DNA from: Jejuia sp049889775
Lineage (GTDB): Bacteria; Bacteroidota; Bacteroidia; Flavobacteriales; Flavobacteriaceae
Reading direction: 5' to 3'
DNA: 64,000 bases
Assembly: GCA_049889775.1 (NCBI GenBank)
Contig: JBMHCT010000020.1
Location: 271,615-335,614, forward strand
Below are positions 8,794 through 17,005 of this stretch, piece by piece (the first letter of the stretch is position 1; every line of letters starts with the position of its first letter). The notes beneath the pieces were generated by a model. The model was given only the letters and a program-made list of their open reading frames with translations, had not been told where the DNA came from and made no database searches. A program made the position numbers and the translations under genes.

Positions 8794-9646
8794 GGATTCT
8801 GAACTTATACTTAATCCAGATGGCAGTATTTATCATCTTAATTTAAAGCCACAAGACATTGGCAATACCATAATTTTTGTTGGTGATCAAGATCGTGTTG
8901 ATTTAATCTCAAAACACTTTGATACCATCGATTTTCAGACTCAAAAACGTGAATTTAAAACGCATACAGGTAAATTAAACGGAAAAAAACTATCGGTAAT
9001 TTCCACAGGAATTGGCACCGATAATATTGATATTGTGCTTAATGAACTTGATGCTTTAGTGAATATCGATTTTGAAACCAAAACAATTAAAAAGGATTTA
9101 AAAAGTTTAGATATTATTAGAATTGGCACATCTGGAGCATTACAACCAAACGTACCAATTGATTCTTTTTTAATAAGTACCCATGGATTGGATGTAAACG
9201 GAATGTTGCATTTCTACAAAACGGATGATATTTCAAACCCTGAAATTGAAAACGCGTTTATCAATCATACAAACTGGGATTTAAAAAAAGCGAAACCAAT
9301 TATAGTGAAGGCTTCCAACACGTTGATTTCAAACTTTGAAAGTTCAAAAACTTTAAAAGGCTTAACCGCAACAGCTAATGGCTTTTATGGTCCTCAAGGG
9401 CGTAATTTACGATTGGAATTAAGCGATTCAGAATTAAATCAAAAAATGAATAGTTTTGAATTTGAAGGCATTAAAATAACCAACTTAGAAATGGAAACTT
9501 CAGGCATATATGGGTTGTCAAAGTTATTAGGACATAAGGCTATTTCATTGAATGCCATTATAGCGAACAGAGCCCTTGGAACCTTTAGTGAAAATCCAAT
9601 TCAAACTATAGAAAATTTAATAAAATACACCTTAGAAAGATTGTAA
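8783..9646 (+). CDS. Nucleoside phosphorylase (purine/uridine phosphorylase family)
   Basis: A 287-residue PNP/UDP-family enzyme. Visible family elements are IIFVGDQDRVDLIS near the N-terminus, the phosphate-binding and catalytic stretch ISTGIGTDNIDIVL, IIRIGTSGALQP, and the ribose/base-contacting FEGIKITNLEMETSGIYGL (the NLEMETSG motif) followed by LLGHKAISLNAI. It would cleave nucleosides to base plus ribose-1-phosphate for salvage; base preference is not readable. It overlaps the DUF1835 gene by 11 bp and is immediately followed by the binding-protein-like gene, with no gap (9646/9647). Confidence 0.9.
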   Translation: MPIKDSELILNPDGSIYHLNLKPQDIGNTIIFVGDQDRVDLISKHFDTIDFQTQKREFKTHTGKLNGKKLSVISTGIGTDNIDIVLNELDALVNIDFETKTIKKDLKSLDIIRIGTSGALQPNVPIDSFLISTHGLDVNGMLHFYKTDDISNPEIENAFINHTNWDLKKAKPIIVKASNTLISNFESSKTLKGLTATANGFYGPQGRNLRLELSDSELNQKMNSFEFEGIKITNLEMETSGIYGLSKLLGHKAISLNAIIANRALGTFSENPIQTIENLIKYTLERL

Positions 9647-10507
9647 ATGAGGAAAGTAAATATTGGTGGAGTACCAGAACATTTTAATTTAGCTTGGTAC
9701 CTAACCTTAAAAAATGGTGAATATAAAGACGAAGGTATTAACCTTAGGTGGAAGGATTATTACGGAGGTACTGGTGCCATGTGTAAAGCGCTTCGAGAAA
9801 AAGAAATAGATATTGCCATTATTCTTACTGAAGGTATTATTAAAGATATTATTGCTGGTAACCCAAGTAAAATCGTGCAAACCTTTGTAAAAACGCCTCT
9901 TGTCTGGGGGGTTCATGTGGCACACTATTCAAAATACAATAAAATTGAGGATTTAAAAGGGACTAAAGCCGCCATTAGTCGGTATGGTTCTGGATCGCAT
10001 TTAATGGCTTACATCAATGCACAAAACAATAATTGGAATCTTGAAAATGATTTAGATTTTGAAGTGATTAAAAACCTTGATGGTGCCGTTGAAGGTTTAA
10101 CAAATGGCGCTGCAGATTATTTCCTTTGGGAAAAATACACCACAAAACCTTTGGTAGATGATGGTGTTTTTAGAAGAATTGGCGAGTGTCCATCGCCTTG
10201 GCCATGTTTTGTAGTTGCGGTGAGGGGAGATTTTATAGCAAACCACGAAGAAGATCTTAAAACAATTTTGAAAATTATAAATAATACAACTGTGGAATTT
10301 AAAAATATTCCAAGTATTGGTCGAACAATTGCCAATCGCTATGAACAAGAAATTGAAGATGTACAAAGTTGGTTGTCAATTACAGAATGGTCTCAGGAAT
10401 TAATAGACCAAGCTACGATAATGCATGTTCAGAAAGAATTAAAAGCGCTTGATATAATTCCCAAAATTGTGGAATACTCAGATTTAACGTTTGATTTAAA
10501 CCTATAA
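9647..10507 (+). CDS. Cytoplasmic periplasmic-binding-protein-like (NMT1/Ca3427-type) protein
   Basis: A 286-residue protein of the type 2 periplasmic-binding fold. VNIGGVPEHFNLAW, the KDYYGGTGAMCKALREKEIDIAI stretch, SRYGSGSHLMA and GECPSPWPCFVVAV resemble the NMT1-like subgroup sometimes called Ca3427-like. There is no signal peptide and no adjacent ABC permease or ATPase, so it is not an ordinary transport receptor. Relatives of this fold include pyrimidine-precursor (thiamine) and menaquinone-pathway enzymes, so a small-molecule enzyme or sensor is possible. Direct abutment to a nucleoside phosphorylase hints at a nucleobase-related ligand (inference). Confidence 0.78.
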   Translation: MRKVNIGGVPEHFNLAWYLTLKNGEYKDEGINLRWKDYYGGTGAMCKALREKEIDIAIILTEGIIKDIIAGNPSKIVQTFVKTPLVWGVHVAHYSKYNKIEDLKGTKAAISRYGSGSHLMAYINAQNNNWNLENDLDFEVIKNLDGAVEGLTNGAADYFLWEKYTTKPLVDDGVFRRIGECPSPWPCFVVAVRGDFIANHEEDLKTILKIINNTTVEFKNIPSIGRTIANRYEQEIEDVQSWLSITEWSQELIDQATIMHVQKELKALDIIPKIVEYSDLTFDLNL

Positions 10508-10545
10508 ACAACAGTTAAACGTTTAGATATCTTTATACATTTATG

Positions 10546-10553
10546 TATTTTTG
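10546..10553 (+). promoter_or_regulatory. Flavobacterial -7 box before the thioredoxin lipoprotein gene
   Basis: TATTTTTG fits the Bacteroidota -7 consensus TAnnTTTG and lies 20 bp upstream of the start at 10574. No matching -33 TTG is seen at the usual distance, so only the -7 element is claimed. Confidence 0.5.
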
Positions 10554-10573
10554 ATGGACTAACAAATTAATAA

Positions 10574-11620
10574 ATGAAACACCTACTATTTTTATTTGCT
10601 CTAGTTTTTGCTTTTGGTTGTAAAACAGAGCCTAAGGACTACGTTACGTTTTCGGGAAAGATCACTAATAAAAACAGCGATTCTTTAATTATAAGATCAA
10701 GAACATATTCAAAAACTATAGCCGTAAAAGAAGATGGTAGTTTTAATGATACTTTGAATTTGGAAACTGGCACTTATAATCTTTTTGATGGTGCAGAGTC
10801 TACTTCTATTTTTCTAAAGAATGGATTTGAGTTAGACATGACTTTAAATACAGATGAATTTGATGAAACTATAGCATACAAGGGTACAGGCGCAGAGCAT
10901 AGCAACTTTCTTGCAAAGAGTGCATTATTGAATGAAGAACTTTTGGATTTAGATGTTTTAGGTAATCTAAATATGGATGGCTTAAAAAAGGAACTAGAAA
11001 ATATTGAAGCAAAACTGACAGAGTTTTATGATGCCAACCCTGAAGTAGATTCATCGATAATTGGAAATCTAAAGAAACAATTAAAGCCAATGTTGGGTTC
11101 TTATGAGCGCTTTTTAGCCGGAAGTATTGCCTTAAAAGAAGCTTTGCCAAAAGGTTCTCCTTCTCCATCATTTGAGGACTATGAAAACGTAAAAGGAGGA
11201 ACAACTTCTTTAGCTGATCTCAAAGGTAAATACACCTATATTGATGTATGGGCCACTTGGTGTGGACCATGTATCGGTGAAATTCCATCTTTAAAAAAGT
11301 TAGAAGTAGAGTATCATGATAAAAACATCCAGTTCGTGTCATTATCAATTGATGATGGAAGAGGCTATAGAGGTGCTACAAAGGAAGAATCTGCTCAATT
11401 AGCCAAAGAAGGTTGGAAAAAAATGATCACTGAAAAAGAATTAGGTGGTATCCAGATATTGGCACCTGCAGGTTGGCAGTCTAAATTTGTTCAAGAGTAC
11501 CAGATTAGAGGTATTCCTAGGTTTATTTTAATTGATCCTGAGGGCAATATCGTTAATCCTGATGCGCCTAGACCATCAAGTACTAAAATAGTTGAAACAT
11601 TTGAAGCATTGAATATCTAA
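10574..11620 (+). CDS. TlpA-family thioredoxin-like lipoprotein (DUF4369 N-terminal domain)
   Basis: A 348-residue protein with a lipoprotein signal peptide (MKHLLFLFALVFAFGC, lipobox Cys at 16). It continues with a beta-sandwich N-terminal domain of DUF4369 type (YVTFSGKITNKNSDSLII) and an alpha-helical linker. The C-terminal thioredoxin domain has the active site WATWCGPC and the cis-Pro region IRGIPRFILID. It probably faces the periplasm and reduces disulfides or handles thiol stress. It has its own -7 box and shares a bidirectional terminator with nnr. Confidence 0.92.
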   Translation: MKHLLFLFALVFAFGCKTEPKDYVTFSGKITNKNSDSLIIRSRTYSKTIAVKEDGSFNDTLNLETGTYNLFDGAESTSIFLKNGFELDMTLNTDEFDETIAYKGTGAEHSNFLAKSALLNEELLDLDVLGNLNMDGLKKELENIEAKLTEFYDANPEVDSSIIGNLKKQLKPMLGSYERFLAGSIALKEALPKGSPSPSFEDYENVKGGTTSLADLKGKYTYIDVWATWCGPCIGEIPSLKKLEVEYHDKNIQFVSLSIDDGRGYRGATKEESAQLAKEGWKKMITEKELGGIQILAPAGWQSKFVQEYQIRGIPRFILIDPEGNIVNPDAPRPSSTKIVETFEALNI

Positions 11621-11645
11621 ACAAAATTCGATCACAAAGGATAAG

Positions 11646-11668
11646 AAAAGTCGCTAATTGCGACTTTT
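11646..11668. terminator. Bidirectional intrinsic terminator
   Basis: A perfect 9-bp inverted repeat (AAAAGTCGC / GCGACTTTT) with a TAATT loop, flanked by A- and T-runs. It lies between the convergent thioredoxin lipoprotein and nnr genes and can serve both. Confidence 0.85.
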
Positions 11669-11669
11669 T

Positions 11670-13223
11670 CTATTCTTGTTGATTCTGTTCTTCTTGTTGC
11701 GGTGGTTGTTCAGGTTGTTTAAACAAGTCAATAAAAGCTTCTCCTAAATAATCTACTATATGGCTAGCAATTAAACTTTGGTATCCAAAATCTTCAACAG
11801 CAATATCTGCAGATTTTCCATGTAGATACATCCCAAAAATAGCGGCTGTTGAAGGATGATAACCCTGAGCTATCAAACCTGTAATAATTCCCATTAAAAC
11901 ATCACCGCTACCAGCCGTGGCTAATCCAGGGTTTCCTGTAGTATTAATAAAGAAGCGTTCATTGAAAGTAGTTATGGTATTTGCACCTTTAATAACCACA
12001 ATCAATTTATACTTTTTTGAAAAAGCTTTCACTTTTTCAAGCTTTTCAAAATCGTCTTTCCAAGGGCCTATTAGTCGTTCCAATTCTTTTGGATGTGGTG
12101 TTAAAACAGAAAATTCGGGCAATAATTTTAAAAGAGACTTCTTTTTAGCCAGTATATTTAAACCATCAGCATCAATGACCAAAGGCAATTTGTTTGATTT
12201 TAAAAATGTTTCAAATGCCGAAATAGTTTTAATATCGGTACCTGCTCCTATGCCAAAACCAATTACAGTGGGTTCAATATCAAAATTTAGTGTTGTAATT
12301 TTTTCTTCATCTACATCTGTAATTACCATAGCCTCTGGAAATCCAGTTTGTAATGGTAAATAACCACATTTTGGCACATAAGTCGAAACCAAACCTGCTC
12401 CAGCAGATAAAGCGCCTCTACTCGCTAAAGTCACTGCCCCTATTTTACCATAACTTCCACCAGCAATTAAAGCATGCCCAAATTGACCTTTATGCGAAAA
12501 CTTATCTCTCGCAATATAATTTGGCAATACTTCATGCTTTCCAACAAGCTCTACTTCCGTTTGTGTAGTATATAAATATTCTGGATCTAAACCAATATCC
12601 AAAACTTCCCATTGAATGGTATATTTAGCGGTTTCAGGCAGGAAAAACACCAATTTAGGTGATGCAAAGCTCAAAGTAAAACCAGCATAAACCACCGCAT
12701 CAGGATCTTCTATAGCTTGATCAGTATATAATCCTGAAGGAATATCTATAGATAATGTAAAAGCTCTTGTAGCTTTAAAATGCTGAAATAGTTTCTTAAC
12801 CCAATCTACAACAGGCCTATTTAAACCTATACCAAAAACAGCGTCCACAATAATATCATTAGGATGAATCTCTGGAAAGTCCTCAGTACATTTTAAAAGT
12901 GTAGGCCACTTCTTAGTAGTGTTTTTAATGCGGTCGTAATTGATTAAAAAATCCTTAGAACGTTTATCACTGTAATTAATCACATAGGTATGTACATTGT
13001 AACCGTGTGTAACTAAATGGCGCGCCAAAACCAAACCATCGCCTCCATTATTTCCAATACCACAAAAAACATGAATAGGTACTTGAGCACCTTGCATCCG
13101 CGCATGTATCCAATTAAAAATTTGCGTACCTGCACGCTCCATTAATTCTGTTGATGTAATGTTTTGGCGTTCGGCAGTCAATTTATCGCCCTCGTATATT
13201 TGCTCTTTTGAAAATATTTTCAT
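11670..13223 (-). CDS. nnr: Bifunctional NAD(P)H-hydrate epimerase / ADP-dependent dehydratase
   Basis: A 517-residue fusion that repairs hydrated NAD(P)H. The N-terminal YjeF_N epimerase domain (~1-220) shows FCGIGNNGGDGLVLARHL, the VDAVFGIGLNRPV loop and SIDIPSGLYTD. The C-terminal ribokinase-like dehydratase (~235-500) has GSYGKIGAVTLASRGALSAG, VIDADGLNIL, LTPHPKELERLIG and the catalytic GNPGLATAGSGDVL. The C-terminus is an unusual Gln/Glu/Pro-rich tail (KQPEQPPQQEEQNQQE). Fusion of the two activities is the common bacterial arrangement. Confidence 0.95.
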   Translation of the reverse strand: MKIFSKEQIYEGDKLTAERQNITSTELMERAGTQIFNWIHARMQGAQVPIHVFCGIGNNGGDGLVLARHLVTHGYNVHTYVINYSDKRSKDFLINYDRIKNTTKKWPTLLKCTEDFPEIHPNDIIVDAVFGIGLNRPVVDWVKKLFQHFKATRAFTLSIDIPSGLYTDQAIEDPDAVVYAGFTLSFASPKLVFFLPETAKYTIQWEVLDIGLDPEYLYTTQTEVELVGKHEVLPNYIARDKFSHKGQFGHALIAGGSYGKIGAVTLASRGALSAGAGLVSTYVPKCGYLPLQTGFPEAMVITDVDEEKITTLNFDIEPTVIGFGIGAGTDIKTISAFETFLKSNKLPLVIDADGLNILAKKKSLLKLLPEFSVLTPHPKELERLIGPWKDDFEKLEKVKAFSKKYKLIVVIKGANTITTFNERFFINTTGNPGLATAGSGDVLMGIITGLIAQGYHPSTAAIFGMYLHGKSADIAVEDFGYQSLIASHIVDYLGEAFIDLFKQPEQPPQQEEQNQQE

Positions 13224-13318
13224 TTCAGGTGTATTGTAGATTTTTCAATTCTTCATTATAATAGTCGTTTTTTTTAAACGAAAATTTACACATTGTAAGA
13301 ATCTTGCAAAAAAATGGG

Positions 13319-13354
13319 TTTTGTTTTTTTATTAGGCTAAAAGTAATACATTTG
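13319..13354 (+). promoter_or_regulatory. Promoter of the thr leader / thrABC operon
   Basis: TTTTG at 13319-13323 and TACATTTG at 13347-13354 match the flavobacterial -33 (TTG) and -7 (TAnnTTTG) elements, with a 23-bp gap at the upper end of the usual range. Transcription would begin near 13361, only about a dozen bases before the leader ORF start at 13374. Confidence 0.6.
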
Positions 13355-13373
13355 AAATGTTTTTGTGACGAAA

Positions 13374-13481
13374 ATGATTCATATAAGCCAAAATATAACT
13401 TTAAGAACAAGCACTTTTTCAACGTGCAATACTTCTATTTTAGCTACGACTACAAATACCACAACCCTTTGGGGTTATTAG
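13374..13481 (+). CDS. Threonine-rich leader peptide upstream of thrA (candidate thr attenuator)
   Basis: A 35-codon ORF starting MIHISQNITLRTSTF and ending ATTTNTTTLWGY, followed by TAG TAA. It contains 11 Thr and 4 Ile residues, with six Thr in seven codons just before the stop. This is the hallmark of transcription-attenuation leaders such as E. coli thrL, which sense charged tRNA-Thr and tRNA-Ile. It lies between a good promoter and thrA, whose start is 82 bp after the stop. An AACCC/GGGTT hairpin (13463-13476) overlaps the last codons, and an AT-rich hairpin with U-run follows at 13505. Assignment is mine and rests on codon content and position. Confidence 0.75.
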   Translation: MIHISQNITLRTSTFSTCNTSILATTTNTTTLWGY

Positions 13482-13504
13482 TAATATATTATTCCGGCTT
13501 TTTG

Positions 13505-13530
13505 TGTAATTTTTATAATTACATTTTCTC
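13505..13530 (+). terminator. Possible attenuator hairpin of the thr leader
   Basis: TGTAATT (13505-13511) pairs with AATTACA (13517-13523) around a TTTAT loop and is followed by TTTTCTC. The stem is AT-only apart from one GC pair, so termination efficiency would be modest; this is the only terminator-like hairpin between the leader ORF and thrA. Confidence 0.35.
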
Positions 13531-13563
13531 AAATTTTACGTTTAAATTTCAATTTAACACCCA

Positions 13564-16008
13564 ATGAAGGTTTTAAAATTCGGAGGAACTTCTGTAGGTT
13601 CTTCAAAAAATATAAATAAAGTCATAAGTATTTTAGAAGCTTATGCAGCAGACAGCAAAGTAGTTTGTGTTGTATCAGCAGTTGGTGGTATTACTGATAA
13701 GCTATTGTTGGCTGGGAGGCAGGCTCAAATTAAGGATGAGAGCTATAAAGACACTTTTAAAAGTATAAAATCTACTCACTTCAATATCATCAAAGAATTA
13801 AATCCTGATGGTAATACTTCTATTTTGGCTTACGCTGAAGAAAAGTTAAACGAGCTGAAAAGTTTATTGGAAGGGATATTCTTAATTAATGAAATATCAC
13901 CAAAAACGTCTGACAAATTAGTGAGTTTCGGTGAATTATTATCGTCTTTTATTATTGCTGAAACTATGAAGAATAGAGCCATTTCAGCAGAAAGAAAAAA
14001 TTCTCAAGAGTTGGTAATCACAAATTCTAACTTTACTAAAGCTGAAGTGGATTATAAAATAACCAACGGTAATATAAAATCATATTTTGATGACGCCACA
14101 GAATCTATTACCATTCTTCCAGGTTTTATTGCAAATTCAACTTTTGGTGAGCAAACTACACTAGGTCGTGGTGGTTCAGATTTTACCGCAGCCATTATTG
14201 CAGCGGCATTAAATGTTGAGCAATTGGAAATTTGGACAGATGTAAGCGGTATGTTTACTACAAATCCTAAATTAGTAAACCAAGCGCGTCCCATAGAAAC
14301 CATTTCATATCAAGAAGCTATGGAATTGTCACATTTTGGAGCAAAAGTACTTTACCCGCCTACTGTTCAGCCTGTTTTAGATTTGGACATCCCTATTCAT
14401 ATTAAAAATACAATGGAACCAGAGGCAGTTGGAACCATTATTTCGAAAGACGCTAATGGTATAAAATCGCCTGTAAAAGGCATTAGTAATATTTCGAATA
14501 TCGCATTGTTAACGCTTCAAGGTAGTGGTATGGTGGGTATTCCAGGGTTCTCAAAGCGCTTGTTTGAAACGCTTTCAAACGAAAGAATAAATGTAATTCT
14601 CATAACTCAAGCGTCCTCTGAACATTCTATTTGTATTGGAATTGAAGAAAAGGATATTGAAATAGCAAAAACAGGTATAGATATTACTTTTGAAAATGAA
14701 ATCGCTTTACATAAAATTGAACCTTTAATTGTTGAAAAAGGACTATCAATTGTGGCATTGGTTGGAGATAACATGAAAAACCACCAAGGTATTAGCGGAA
14801 AGATGTTTTCTTCCTTAGGAAAAAACAATATCAATATTAGAGCAATTGCACAAGGTGCTTCAGAACGCAATATCTCTATTGTTATTGAAGAAGGTGATGT
14901 TAAAAAAGCACTCAATACCTTGCATGAGGAATTTTTTGAGAGCATTACTAAACAACTTAATGTATTTATAACTGGTGTTGGAAATGTTGGAGAACGTTTA
15001 GTGGAACAAATAAAACAGCAGAAGAAATATTTAAAAGAAAACTTAAAAATCAATTTAAGAGTGGTTGGATTATCCAATTCCAGAAAAATGATTTTTGATG
15101 GTTCTGGATTGAGTCTTAAAAACTGGAAAACGGACTTAGATAGTGGAGAAACTGCATCTTTAGATGGCTTTTTTGAAAAGGCGAAATCTCTTAATCTGCG
15201 TAACAGTATTTTTGTAGATGTTACTGCTAATGCCGATGTTGCAGGTCTTTACGATAAGTATTTAAGAGAAAGTATTGCTGTTGTGGCTTGTAATAAAATT
15301 GCATGTTCAAGTGATTTTGAGAATTACAAAGAGTTAAAACGATTATCCCTCAAATATAATGCACCATTTTTGTTTGAAACCAATGTTGGTGCAGGATTGC
15401 CTATAATTGATACCTTAAATAATCTGGTAGCCTCAGGTGATAAAGTAACCTCAATACAAGCAGTGTTATCAGGAAGTTTAAACTTTGTGTTTAATAACTT
15501 TGATGATTCTAGTAAGTTTTATGATGTTGTAAAACAAGCAGGTGCCGAAGGTTACACTGAACCAGATCCGCGAATTGATTTAAGCGGTGTTGATGTAGCT
15601 CGTAAAATTTTAATTTTAGCAAGAGAAAGTGGTGTGGAGCTGAATTTAGAGGATATTGAAAACACATCATTTTTGTCACCTTCTGGATTAGAAAGTGGCT
15701 CTGTTGAGGAGTTTTACAAAACCTTAATTGCTGATGAAGCACATTACCAAAGCTTATATGCTTCAGCTAAGGCGAACAATTGTCAACTAAAATATGTTGC
15801 AAAATTTGACAATGGAAAGGCAAGTGTGAGTTTGCAAGAGATTCCTGTAGGACATCCGTTTTATAACCTTGAAGGAAGCGATAATATTGTAATGTTTTAT
15901 ACAGAACGTTATTCGCAGCAACCTATGATTATTAAAGGTGCAGGTGCAGGTGCAGATGTTACGGCATCTGGATTGTTTGCTGATATTATACGATTAGGAA
16001 ATAATTAA
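13564..16008 (+). CDS. thrA: Bifunctional aspartate kinase / homoserine dehydrogenase
   Basis: An 814-residue fusion catalysing the first and third steps from aspartate towards threonine. The kinase domain starts MKVLKFGGTSVGSS and includes LGRGGSDFTAAI and the DVSGMFTTNP loop. The ACT regulatory region spans roughly 315-460 (VILITQASSEHSICIG; LVGDNMKNHQGISGKMF). The homoserine dehydrogenase part begins with the NAD(P) motif FITGVGNVGERL and carries LSGSLNFVFNN and GYTEPDPRIDLSGVDVARK. Length and order match E. coli ThrA. It is first in thrA-thrB-thrC, with a Thr-rich leader ORF upstream. Confidence 0.97.
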   Translation: MKVLKFGGTSVGSSKNINKVISILEAYAADSKVVCVVSAVGGITDKLLLAGRQAQIKDESYKDTFKSIKSTHFNIIKELNPDGNTSILAYAEEKLNELKSLLEGIFLINEISPKTSDKLVSFGELLSSFIIAETMKNRAISAERKNSQELVITNSNFTKAEVDYKITNGNIKSYFDDATESITILPGFIANSTFGEQTTLGRGGSDFTAAIIAAALNVEQLEIWTDVSGMFTTNPKLVNQARPIETISYQEAMELSHFGAKVLYPPTVQPVLDLDIPIHIKNTMEPEAVGTIISKDANGIKSPVKGISNISNIALLTLQGSGMVGIPGFSKRLFETLSNERINVILITQASSEHSICIGIEEKDIEIAKTGIDITFENEIALHKIEPLIVEKGLSIVALVGDNMKNHQGISGKMFSSLGKNNINIRAIAQGASERNISIVIEEGDVKKALNTLHEEFFESITKQLNVFITGVGNVGERLVEQIKQQKKYLKENLKINLRVVGLSNSRKMIFDGSGLSLKNWKTDLDSGETASLDGFFEKAKSLNLRNSIFVDVTANADVAGLYDKYLRESIAVVACNKIACSSDFENYKELKRLSLKYNAPFLFETNVGAGLPIIDTLNNLVASGDKVTSIQAVLSGSLNFVFNNFDDSSKFYDVVKQAGAEGYTEPDPRIDLSGVDVARKILILARESGVELNLEDIENTSFLSPSGLESGSVEEFYKTLIADEAHYQSLYASAKANNCQLKYVAKFDNGKASVSLQEIPVGHPFYNLEGSDNIVMFYTERYSQQPMIIKGAGAGADVTASGLFADIIRLGNN

Positions 16009-16079
16009 TCACTATGGAATTACACAAAGAAAGTGACATTTCCTGTTCTAGCGCAACAGAACATTATTTAATTGAACGC

Positions 16080-17003
16080 ATGAATGAAATAAAAATATTT
16101 TCTCCAGCAACTGTGGCTAACGTATCCTGCGGATTTGACGTAATGGGCTTCTGCTTAGACAATGTTGGAGACGAGATGGTAATTCGAAAAATCGACAAAA
16201 AAGGTATTTACATTACTAAAGTTGAAGGTTTCGATTTACCTATGGAAACAGAGCACAATGTTGCTGGTGTTTCTGCTTTAGCGATGCATGAGGCTATTGA
16301 TGTTGATTTTGGTTTCGAAATAGAAATCTACAAAAACATAAAACCAGGAAGTGGTATTGGTAGTAGCGCAGCAAGTGCTGTTGGCAGTGTTTTTGGAATG
16401 AATGAGCTTATTGGAAGACCTTTCAATAAAACACAATTAACAGAATTTGCCATTAAAGGCGAAGCTTTAGCTAGTAAATGCGAGCATGCCGATAATTTGG
16501 CTCCTGCCCTTTTTGGCGGATTTACTTTGGTAAAAAGTGTATCTCCTTTAAAGATTTTGGAAATTCCATGTCCAGATGACTTATATGCAACAATCATTCA
16601 TCCTCAAATAGAAATAAAAACATCAGAATCTAGAGCTATTTTGCCTAATGAAGTACCATTACACAAAGCTATCACGCAATGGGCTAATTTAGGAAGTTTA
16701 GTTCATGCGCTTCATTCAAATGATTATAATTTGATTAAAGACTCGTTAACGGATGTTGTGGTTGAACCATACCGCAGTCAGCTTATTCCTTTATTTAACG
16801 AAGTAAAAGTTGCTTCTGTAAAAGCAGGAGCTTTAGGTGCAGGGATTTCAGGTTCAGGGCCTTCGATATTCACTTTAAGTAAAGGCTTAGAACAAGCAAA
16901 TAAAGTTAAAGAAGCGATGCAAAGTGTGTATGAAACATCAGAAATCGATTTTGATATACATGTTTCAAAAATAAATACTCAAGGCGTTAAAATTATTGGT
17001 TAA
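16080..17003 (+). CDS. thrB: Homoserine kinase
   Basis: A GHMP kinase converting homoserine to O-phosphohomoserine. The start at 16080 (MNEIKIFSPATVANVSCGFD) is chosen over an ATG 22 codons earlier, because GHMP kinases begin right at the SPATVAN strand and the extension has no family counterpart; the result is 307 residues, close to the E. coli enzyme. The ATP-binding motif PGSGIGSSAASAVG and the C-terminal motif AGALGAGISGSGPSIFTL are intact. It follows thrA closely and ends 2 bp before thrC. Confidence 0.95.
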   Translation: MNEIKIFSPATVANVSCGFDVMGFCLDNVGDEMVIRKIDKKGIYITKVEGFDLPMETEHNVAGVSALAMHEAIDVDFGFEIEIYKNIKPGSGIGSSAASAVGSVFGMNELIGRPFNKTQLTEFAIKGEALASKCEHADNLAPALFGGFTLVKSVSPLKILEIPCPDDLYATIIHPQIEIKTSESRAILPNEVPLHKAITQWANLGSLVHALHSNDYNLIKDSLTDVVVEPYRSQLIPLFNEVKVASVKAGALGAGISGSGPSIFTLSKGLEQANKVKEAMQSVYETSEIDFDIHVSKINTQGVKIIG

Positions 17004-17005
17004 TA

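Noticed and set aside
9647..10507. Interpretation as menaquinone (futalosine) pathway enzyme together with the nucleoside phosphorylase as futalosine hydrolase
   Set aside because: Bacteroidota generally use the classical menaquinone route, no other mqn gene is nearby, and the sequence pattern fits the Ca3427-like group better.
13225..13422. 65-codon minus-strand frame upstream of nnr
   Set aside because: Covers the thr promoter region on the other strand, Phe/Lys-rich, no recognisable pattern.
13385..13503. Long-range pairing AAGCC (13385) with GGCTT plus T-run (13496) as the thr attenuator stem
   Set aside because: Only five pairs across a loop of more than 100 nt; the local hairpin at 13505 is more plausible.
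13304..13567. 87-codon plus-strand frame overlapping the thr leader and the thrA start
   Set aside because: It is rich in Tyr/Phe/Asn from AT-rich DNA and runs over the thrA start codon. The overlapping Thr-rich frame has a clear biological rationale and a stop before thrA.
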